From an uncultured Amylibacter sp. (GTDB taxonomy: Bacteria; Pseudomonadota; Alphaproteobacteria; Rhodobacterales; Rhodobacteraceae), in assembly GCA_959347425.1 (NCBI GenBank), contig OY365741.1:1016501-1080500 (forward strand): 64,000 nucleotides of DNA, in the 5' to 3' direction. A model generated the notes under the pieces. It searched no databases. It worked only from the letters and a program-made list of their open reading frames with translations, and was not told where the DNA came from. Shown here one piece after another: positions 58,141 to 64,000 of the stretch; position 1 is the first letter of the stretch; every line of letters begins with the position of its first letter. The translations under genes were made by a program, and so were the position numbers.

Positions 58141-59364
58141 ACCCGCCATATCCCAGCCCAAAGCCCTCGCCACGGTAAAAATATCCTTATCGCCACGCCC
58201 ACACATATTCATCACCAACAAATGATCGCGTGACAAATCGGGCGCGATTTTCACCACATGCGCCAAGGCATGGGCGGGTTCTAACGCTGGAATAATCCCC
58301 TCCGTCCGACAGGATAATTGAAAAGCATCCAACGCCTCTTTATCCGTTATGGCAACATATTTCGCCCGCCCGTTTTGATGCAACCACGCGTGTTCTGGTC
58401 CAATCCCCGGATAATCCAAACCTGCGGAAATGGAATGTCCCTCTAAAATCTGCCCATCCTCATCTTGCAATAAATACGTGCGGTTGCCGTGTAAAACTCC
58501 AGCCCGACCACCGGTTAAAGAGGCACAATGCTCCATCCGTTCATCCACGCCTTTGCCACCAGCCTCCACCCCGATAATCGCCACGGATTCATCATCCAAA
58601 AATGGATAAAACAAACCCATCGCGTTAGAGCCACCGCCAATACACGCAACCAGAGTATCGGGCAATCGCCCCTCAGCCTTATGCATTTGCGCCTTCGTTT
58701 CCTTGCCAATAATCGATTGAAAATCGCGCACCATGGCAGGGTAAGGATGCGGACCCGCAACCGTGCCAATACAGTAAAACGTCTCATCCACATAGGTCAC
58801 CCAATCGCGCATCGCGTCATTCATCGCGTCCTTTAACGTGCCACGACCAGAGGAGACTGGCACAATCTCTGCCCCCAGCAGTTTCATCCGAAACACATTC
58901 GGGGCTTGCCGTTCAACATCCTGCTCACCCATATAAACCACGCATTTCAAACCAAACCGCGCACAGACGGTGGCGGTTGCCACTCCGTGTTGTCCCGCGC
59001 CCGTCTCGGCTATAATACGGGTTTTGCCCATCCGTCGTGCCAGCAAAATCTGCCCCAAAACATTGTTAATTTTATGCGCACCTGTGTGGTTTAATTCATC
59101 GCGTTTCAGATAAATTTTTGCCCCGCCCAGTTCCTCGGTTAGGCGTTCGGCGTGATAGAGCGGGCTGGGTCGTCCAACATAATGCGTCCATAAATCGTCC
59201 ATCTCTGCCCAAAATTTTGGGTCGTCTTTGGCTCGGTCGTATTCGGCCTGTAAATCCAAAATCAGTGGCATCAGAGTTTCCGACACAAAGCGACCGCCAA
59301 AATCGCCAAACCGCCCGTTTGCATCGGGGGTGTTGGTAAAGCTGTTTGGTAATTTTTTTTGCAT
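58135..59364 (-). CDS. trpB: Tryptophan synthase beta chain
   Basis: PLP enzyme of 409 residues that joins indole and serine. It has [17 protein letters not shown] near residue 18, the Schiff-base lysine in HTGAHKINN near residue 98, [10 protein letters not shown] near residue 119 and the phosphate-binding [10 protein letters not shown] near residue 240. The closing segments HALAHV and MCGRGDKD are conserved. It follows trpF with 15 bp between; trpA, usually next, is absent, the place being taken by the heptad-bracketed GIY-YIG gene. Its stop lies at the array's edge. Confidence 0.96.
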   Translation of the reverse strand: MQKKLPNSFTNTPDANGRFGDFGGRFVSETLMPLILDLQAEYDRAKDDPKFWAEMDDLWTHYVGRPSPLYHAERLTEELGGAKIYLKRDELNHTGAHKINNVLGQILLARRMGKTRIIAETGAGQHGVATATVCARFGLKCVVYMGEQDVERQAPNVFRMKLLGAEIVPVSSGRGTLKDAMNDAMRDWVTYVDETFYCIGTVAGPHPYPAMVRDFQSIIGKETKAQMHKAEGRLPDTLVACIGGGSNAMGLFYPFLDDESVAIIGVEAGGKGVDERMEHCASLTGGRAGVLHGNRTYLLQDEDGQILEGHSISAGLDYPGIGPEHAWLHQNGRAKYVAITDKEALDAFQLSCRTEGIIPALEPAHALAHVVKIAPDLSRDHLLVMNMCGRGDKDIFTVARALGWDMAGF

Positions 59365-59379
59365 GATTTGGGCTTTCTG

Positions 59380-60033
59380 TTAGGGGGTTTTCTCAGGGTT
59401 AATAGATTTGGCAATTTTTAAAAAATCACGGATAAGGTCGGGGTCTTTTACACCTTTTATCCGCTCAATACCAGAGGAGATATCCAAAGCCTGCGCACCC
59501 GATTCCGCCACGGCTTGATGGATAGTATCGGCGGACAATCCGCCCGCCAGCATCCATGGTTTGCGCCAAGGATAGCCCGCCACCACCTGCCAATCAAACC
59601 CCTGCCCATGACCACCGCGTTGCGCCGTTCCACGCGGGGGTTTTGCGTCCAGCAAAATCATATCACAGACGGATTCATAATCGGCAATCTGGGCAAGGTC
59701 TTTGTGCGTTTCAATACCAATCGCCTTCATCACGGGCAGGTTAAATCGCGCCTTTATATCGCGGCATCGCGCGGGTGTTTCATCACCGTGAAGCTGTATC
59801 ATATCAAGCGGCACCGCCGATAACAACGTATCCAAAAACGCATCATCGGCATTGACAACCAGCCCGACTTTGCTCGTGTTTTCGGGGATGGTTTGAAACA
59901 GGGCTTGGGCGCAGGCACTATCAATCGCACGGGGCGACTCCGCACAAAAGACAAACCCCAGCCAATCGGCACCGCCAGTCAAAGCTGCGGTGATTCCTGC
60001 CTGTGTCGATAGCCCGCAAATCTTGACCTTCAT
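59380..60033 (-). CDS. trpF: Phosphoribosylanthranilate isomerase
   Basis: TIM barrel of 217 residues from the tryptophan pathway. The catalytic Cys is in MKVKICGLSTQAGI (residue 6), with DWLGFVFCAESPRAI, the IQLHGDETP segment near residue 78 and the second catalytic Asp in LLDAKPPRGTAQRGGHGQGFDW near residue 127. LAGGLSADTIHQA and ALDISSGIE are the phosphate loops. It overlaps lapA by 4 bp. Confidence 0.95.
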   Translation of the reverse strand: MKVKICGLSTQAGITAALTGGADWLGFVFCAESPRAIDSACAQALFQTIPENTSKVGLVVNADDAFLDTLLSAVPLDMIQLHGDETPARCRDIKARFNLPVMKAIGIETHKDLAQIADYESVCDMILLDAKPPRGTAQRGGHGQGFDWQVVAGYPWRKPWMLAGGLSADTIHQAVAESGAQALDISSGIERIKGVKDPDLIRDFLKIAKSINPEKTP

Positions 60034-60380
60034 TCAATTAACGCCAGTATATCGTCTTTTGGGCTTAAACCCGTTTCGCTCTGGTTCAATCGTTCAGCCT
60101 CGCGTTTCACGCGGGTTAGCTCGCGTTGTTGCAATCGCGCGTGAAGTCGCGCCGATACACCCCGCAACCCTTGCCAGATAAACCCGACCAGCAACCCAAT
60201 AAGCCCACCCAGAAGCAAAGCAATAAACAAGGGCATGGAGATAAACGCCTCCAATCCCAAAAAGGCGGCGATAGATTCAGGGAAAAGATATAGATTAACC
60301 GTGTGGTTATTTGCCAAAGCCAGCAGGAATAAGGGAAGACCGATAAGGGCAAGGCAGATGTATTTAAGGTATTTTATCAT
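60030..60380 (-). CDS. lapA: LapA-domain (DUF1049) membrane protein
   Basis: Protein of 116 residues with two membrane spans (about residues 4-24 and 46-70) joined by NNHTVNLYLFPE, the LapA signature, and a cytoplasmic coiled-coil-like tail rich in Arg/Glu (residues 78-110). In E. coli LapA works with LapB in lipopolysaccharide control. No lapB is adjacent, but the position between ihfB and trpF is typical for alphaproteobacteria. Confidence 0.85.
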   Translation of the reverse strand: MIKYLKYICLALIGLPLFLLALANNHTVNLYLFPESIAAFLGLEAFISMPLFIALLLGGLIGLLVGFIWQGLRGVSARLHARLQQRELTRVKREAERLNQSETGLSPKDDILALIE

Positions 60381-60398
60381 CGCGTCCCCAAAGGCTTG

Positions 60399-60680
60399 TT
60401 ATTTGGAATTCAGCCGTGCGTGCAACTGGCGACCGATTTTGAAGAACGGTACGTTTTTCGGCGCAACCTCAACATATTCGCCGGTGCGGGGATTGCGCCC
60501 CGTGCGTTTATCGCGTTTTTTAACGGAAAAAGTGCCAAACCCGCGCAATTCCACCCGTCCGCCTTTTTCCAAGGTGGCGACGATTTGGCTGAAAAAGGTT
60601 TCAATGATGTTTTCCACATCTGCCAGTGCCAGCTCTGGATTTTCTTTTAAGAGTTTATTGGTAAGCTCTGATCGTGTCAT
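60399..60680 (-). CDS. ihfB: Integration host factor beta subunit
   Basis: HU/IHF-fold DNA-bending protein of 93 residues from [10 protein letters not shown] (ATG at 60680, site GGGGGA). It has [16 protein letters not shown] near residue 41 and [21 protein letters not shown], the beta arm with the intercalating proline. Ends in LHARLNSK. The alpha subunit is not in the window. rpsA–ihfB–lapA order is conserved. Confidence 0.94.
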   Translation of the reverse strand: MTRSELTNKLLKENPELALADVENIIETFFSQIVATLEKGGRVELRGFGTFSVKKRDKRTGRNPRTGEYVEVAPKNVPFFKIGRQLHARLNSK

Positions 60681-60837
60681 CGGTTTGTCCCCCAAGTGCA
60701 AATGCATAAATTAGTCATGTTGGGTATCGTATAGCAGGGATTACTTTTTATGTGAAGTATTTTTTTCGGGTTTTTTGATTTTTTTGTGCGTTTAGGCGGG
60801 TTTAGGGGGTTCTCGCGGGGGTTTATCGCATATAATA

Positions 60838-60862
60838 AGGGGGCAGGTATCCCCGCCCCCCG
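60838..60862 (-). terminator. Probable terminator after rpsA
   Basis: On the minus strand GGGGGC-GGGGATACCT-GCCCCC is followed by TTATTATAT, about 30 bp after the rpsA stop. Confidence 0.5.
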
Positions 60863-60890
60863 ATTGATTTTTGTCAGATTAAGACGGATT

Positions 60891-62846
60891 TTAGTCTTTG
60901 GCTTCTTTGCCAGAGTCTTTATCGGTGTCTTTATCAGCTTTCGCCTTTGGCTCGGCTTTCGCCTTTGGCGCGGCTTTTGCCTTTGGCTTAGCCGCTGCTT
61001 TGGCAGGTTTTTTCACCTCAGCCTCTACCGCGTCCTCAGCTTTTGCATCAGGCTTTGCTTCAGGCTCGGCCTTATCAGCTTTTGCCTTTGGCTCAGCTTT
61101 TGCTTTCGCTGGAGCTTTCTTCGCAGGTGCCTTTTTCGCAGGTTTATCGCTGGCAGCCTCTTTATCAGACGCCGCGGATTTCAAGGCAACCCCCAAAATA
61201 TCCCCCAACACAGACCCAGAATCGGACGAGCCATACTGCTCCACCGCTTCCTTCTCTTCGGCAATTTCACGTGCCTTCACAGACAGGCTCAATTTGCGGG
61301 TTTTGCTATCAATCGCGGTGATACGGGCATCCACCTTATCACCAACAACGAACCGTTCTGGGCGTTGTTCATCGCGATCACGGCTAAGGTCAGAACGGCG
61401 GATATAGGCTTTCATACCTTCATATTCCACTTCAATCCCGCCATCCTCAATCTTAGTGACGACAACAGAGACAACCGCACCGCGTTTCACGCCAGAGGTT
61501 GCCTCGGTAAAGGGATCTTCACTTAACGCTTTGACGGATAAAGAAACACGTTCCTTTTCGATATTCACGTCCGTTACAACAGCGGTGATAGTATCACCCT
61601 TGCTATAATCGGCAAGAGCTTCCTCGCCCGAACGATTCCAATCCAAATCGGACAAATGCACCATCCCGTCAATATCGTTTTCCAACCCGATAAACAGACC
61701 GAATTCGGTGGTATTTTTAACAATACCCTCAATTTGACTGCCACTTGGGTATTTTTCATTGAACTCTTCCCACGGGTTGTTCTGCGCTTGTTTTAAGCCC
61801 AAAGACACCCGCCGTTTGGTCGTATCAATTTCCAAAATAACGACTTTCACTTCTTCGCTGATGGACACGATTTTGCCCGGATGCAGGTTTTTCTTAGTCC
61901 ATGACATCTCTGACACATGCACCAAACCCTCAACACCTTTATCCAAAGAGACAAAAGCACCGTAATCCGTGATATTAGTGATTTTGCCCATGTGCATAGA
62001 ATCGATGGGGAATTTGTCTTCCACACTCATCCACGGGTCGTCCTGCAACTGTTTCATACCCAAAGAAATCCGATGGGTTTCTTTGTTGATTTTCATCACT
62101 TGAACTTGGACGGTTTGCCCGACTTCCAAAGCCTCCGAGGGATGATGAATCCGCGACCACGAAATATCGGTAACATGGAGCAAGCCATCAATCCCGCCCA
62201 AATCAACAAACGCACCGTATTCGGTGATGTTTTTCACAACCCCATCCACGGTATTGCCTTCGCTGAGCTGATCGACGATTTCGGCACGTTGCACGGCGCG
62301 GGATTCTTCCAAAATAGCCCGCCGAGAGACGACGATATTACCGCGTCTGCGGTCCATTTTCAAAATCACAAACGGCTGAGTGATATTCATCAAAGTCGCG
62401 GCATCGCGTACTGGGCGCACATCCATTTGAGAGCCAGGTAGGAACGCCAAAACACCGCCCAAATCAACGGTGAAACCGCCCTTAACACGGCCGTTAATCG
62501 CGCCATCCACCCGCTCATCGGCAGCATAGGCTTTTTCAAGGCGGAACCATGATTCTTCGCGTCTGGCGGCCTCGTGGGAAATGGTCGCTTCCCCGCGTGA
62601 GTTTTCGATTTGTTTTAAGAAGACATCCACGCGATCGCCGATGTTTATATCTGGCTCTTGTCCTGGGTCGGCGAATTCTTTTATATCCACGCGCCCTTCC
62701 ATTTTATAGCCGACATCAATAATCGCCTGACCTGCTTCAATGGCGATAACCCGCCCTTTTACGACAGAGCCCACTTCGGGCGCGTCTACTTCGAAACTTT
62801 CGTTTAAGAGCGTTTCAAACTCTTCCATCGTGGCTTTTGCACACAT
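60891..62846 (-). CDS. rpsA: 30S ribosomal protein S1
   Basis: Protein of 651 residues, longer than usual for S1 (about 560). Six S1 RNA-binding repeats run from about residue 25 to 530, for example GSVVKGRVIAIEAGQAIIDVG, GAFVDLGGIDGLLHVTDISW and GAFVSLDKGVEGLVHVSEMSW. After residue about 565 there is a tail of about 85 residues almost wholly Lys, Ala, Glu and Pro (KAKAEPKAKADK-type units), a histone-like disordered extension. The start ATG has AAGGATA directly upstream. S1 unfolds mRNA at initiation. Confidence 0.94.
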   Translation of the reverse strand: MCAKATMEEFETLLNESFEVDAPEVGSVVKGRVIAIEAGQAIIDVGYKMEGRVDIKEFADPGQEPDINIGDRVDVFLKQIENSRGEATISHEAARREESWFRLEKAYAADERVDGAINGRVKGGFTVDLGGVLAFLPGSQMDVRPVRDAATLMNITQPFVILKMDRRRGNIVVSRRAILEESRAVQRAEIVDQLSEGNTVDGVVKNITEYGAFVDLGGIDGLLHVTDISWSRIHHPSEALEVGQTVQVQVMKINKETHRISLGMKQLQDDPWMSVEDKFPIDSMHMGKITNITDYGAFVSLDKGVEGLVHVSEMSWTKKNLHPGKIVSISEEVKVVILEIDTTKRRVSLGLKQAQNNPWEEFNEKYPSGSQIEGIVKNTTEFGLFIGLENDIDGMVHLSDLDWNRSGEEALADYSKGDTITAVVTDVNIEKERVSLSVKALSEDPFTEATSGVKRGAVVSVVVTKIEDGGIEVEYEGMKAYIRRSDLSRDRDEQRPERFVVGDKVDARITAIDSKTRKLSLSVKAREIAEEKEAVEQYGSSDSGSVLGDILGVALKSAASDKEAASDKPAKKAPAKKAPAKAKAEPKAKADKAEPEAKPDAKAEDAVEAEVKKPAKAAAKPKAKAAPKAKAEPKAKADKDTDKDSGKEAKD

Positions 62847-63188
62847 ATCTTATCCTTCGGGGCAAGCCCCTTTTGCCATAGGTTTGGCCGCGTGGGGATG
62901 GTTTTACCCCGCCCACGGGTCTTTGGTTTCGTTGTCTGCCCGCGTAACATGGGTTTATGATAAGCCCAAAACGATTATGGCAAGAATCGGTTTAGTATGC
63001 CACGCGTACAGAATCGGGGTTTTATACTGGTTTTTGGGGGAATGCAAGGGGGTTTTTAGAGGAATTGTGGATTATGAGTTGTGAATTGTGAGTGGTTTTT
63101 AGGTTTTTTGGGGTAATCGCTTGACATAGTTTGCAAAATCGCCATTATGTTGCGTTTGAAAGACAGAATAACTAGGAAGGAAAAACCC
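62847..63188. other. Non-coding gap between rpsA and the DGQHR gene
   Basis: A 342-base gap without a credible gene. On the rpsA side GGGG-CTTG-CCCC (62859-62870) forms a hairpin touching the rpsA ribosome-binding site, a possible S1 autoregulation site. At about 63064-63096 a degenerate heptad stretch (ATTATGAGTTGTGAATTGTGAG) resembles the left arm seen at 8.0 kb, with no facing array in the window. Confidence 0.5.
63121..63151 (+). promoter_or_regulatory. Candidate promoter of the DGQHR gene
   Basis: A perfect TTGACA at 63121-63126. The -10 region is poor (TTATGT or TATGTT at 63145-63151, spacing 18-19). It lies 38 bp upstream of the start codon. Confidence 0.4.
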
Positions 63189-64000
63189 ATGAAAGTCACC
63201 AATATTGCCGCCGCACGAGTCGTACAGGGCGATTTATGCCTTTATACAACATCACTTACCGTGCGCGATTTAATACAGGAAGGGTCTTATCAAATTGACC
63301 GTCTTGAACCTAAAGATCATCAAGTTGGGTATCAACGGCTTTTGCAAGAAAGTCGGGCAAAACGGCTTGCCGATTATATTATTGATGGACATGCACAAGA
63401 AAGACAAGATGCTTTCCTGCCAACCTCGGTTTTTCTTGCGACAGCGAAAAATATTGATTTTAATGACAAAAATAATACCATTTCTTTTGATACGGATGAG
63501 ATAGGAGCTTTTAGTGTTGTGGATGGCCAACATCGGCTTGAAGGGCTTCGAATCGCTGCGGGAAAAATTTCCGCGGAACGAAGGGAAGAGGTGCTTAAAT
63601 TCCAAATCCCCGTTAATATAGCTTATAACATGAGCGATATAGAACAAATGTGCCACTTTTACATTGTCAATACAACACAAAAAAGCGTTGATAGGGCAAT
63701 AGGTCAGCAAATTATATCACGTTTGACAAAAATTATAGATATAGAAAATACTCCAACACTACCAGAATGGATAAGAAAAATTGTTGCCAAAGGGGGTATT
63801 GAAAAATCATTAGAGCTGGTTAAATATTTGAATAAAACAAGGGGTTCGCCTTGGCAAGGCAAAATCCAAATGGCAAACGAGCCTAAAACGAAAAAGATGA
63901 CTGCAAAACAAGGCTCTTTTGTTAGTGTCATTGATACTTACGTTAAGACAGCAGGGCATCCTTTACGAGTAATTGGAGATAAGGATAGAGAGCGCAGAAT
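63189..64000 (+). CDS. DGQHR-motif protein (DndB-like), cut by the right window edge
   Basis: Starts at the ATG at 63189 behind GGAAGGAAA and stays open to the window end (at least 270 residues). It begins MKVTNIAAARVVQGDLCLY; near residue 110 it has FSVVDGQHRLEGLRIAAG, the DGQHR motif of DndB and related proteins with a ParB-like fold. The following NIAYNMSDIEQMCHFYIVNTT segment also fits. DndB regulates DNA phosphorothioation; stand-alone DGQHR proteins occur in other defence and phage loci. It is clearly more AT-rich than rpsA. Which system it belongs to depends on sequence beyond the window. Confidence 0.75.
   Translation, partial: MKVTNIAAARVVQGDLCLYTTSLTVRDLIQEGSYQIDRLEPKDHQVGYQRLLQESRAKRLADYIIDGHAQERQDAFLPTSVFLATAKNIDFNDKNNTISFDTDEIGAFSVVDGQHRLEGLRIAAGKISAERREEVLKFQIPVNIAYNMSDIEQMCHFYIVNTTQKSVDRAIGQQIISRLTKIIDIENTPTLPEWIRKIVAKGGIEKSLELVKYLNKTRGSPWQGKIQMANEPKTKKMTAKQGSFVSVIDTYVKTAGHPLRVIGDKDRERR

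Noticed and set aside
62740..63084. 114-residue plus-strand open frame upstream of the DGQHR gene
   Set aside because: Its first part is antisense to rpsA and the rest is low-complexity intergenic sequence, with no ribosome-binding site.
63270..63710. 146-residue minus-strand open frame at the right edge
   Set aside because: Lies wholly inside the DGQHR gene, which has the motif and a ribosome-binding site; the antisense frame has neither.

Overview
The window is chromosomal DNA of an alphaproteobacterium with roughly balanced base composition (about 50% GC by eye). Several gene orders typical of that class support this: folK / rpoZ / rsh / DUF2062 / pdxJ / acpS; tsaE–amgK–murU–addB–addA–trxA; rpsA–ihfB–lapA–trpF–trpB; mtaB–dapF; and a polyprenyl synthetase divergent from a TrmN6-like methyltransferase. 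I cannot place it to order or family. Coding density is high, with many 4-bp ATGA stop/start overlaps, standard stop codons and no ribosomal RNA operon.

Layout. 0–8 kb: quinone side-chain synthesis, tRNA modification, lysine/peptidoglycan precursor (dapF), cyclopropane fatty acid synthase, and an adenine deaminase–aminotransferase pair. 8–18 kb: LysE exporter, gyrB, nicotinamide phosphoribosyltransferase, a membrane fatty-acid/sterol hydroxylase, small proteins, a class II aldolase and a class A penicillin-binding protein. 18–20 kb: a complete retron (msr-msd RNA gene plus RT–TOPRIM fusion, Ec67-like). 20–28 kb: mlaC–mlaA, map, a CinA-like protein and a 1565-residue repeat-built surface lipoprotein. 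28–36.7 kb: lptM–argH, a TlpA-like protein, a two-subunit sulfopyruvate decarboxylase, a zinc-ribbon membrane protein, plsC, recJ, an aldehyde dehydrogenase and initiator tRNA. 36.8–43 kb: acpS–pdxJ–DUF2062–rsh, rpoZ, a 690-bp non-coding nest of palindromic repeats, folK and an NYN-domain protein. 43.6–54.3 kb: a PAS protein and the tsaE–amgK–murU–addB–addA–trxA run (tRNA t6A synthesis, MurNAc recycling, double-strand break repair, thiol redox), then tRNA-Cys. 54.3–63 kb: membrane proteins, cobQ, a GIY-YIG protein, the trpB–trpF–lapA–ihfB group and rpsA. 63.2 kb to the edge: the start of a DGQHR-motif (DndB-like) gene, possibly the margin of a defence or phage-related region.

Two things stand out. 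First, the retron is complete: a1/a2 inverted repeats, msr and msd hairpins, NAxxH, YADD and VTG motifs, and a C-terminal TOPRIM domain. Second, the retron, the GIY-YIG gene and several intergenic inserts are bracketed by facing arrays of a degenerate heptamer (TTAGTGA on the left, TCACTAA on the right). These arrays often start at, or supply, the stop codon of the flanking gene. Because 7 is not a multiple of 3, each array closes all reading frames. The arrays, two further palindromic repeat families and a repeated hairpin element with a sequence-variable but structure-conserved stem form a repeat landscape that ordinary gene annotation does not explain.
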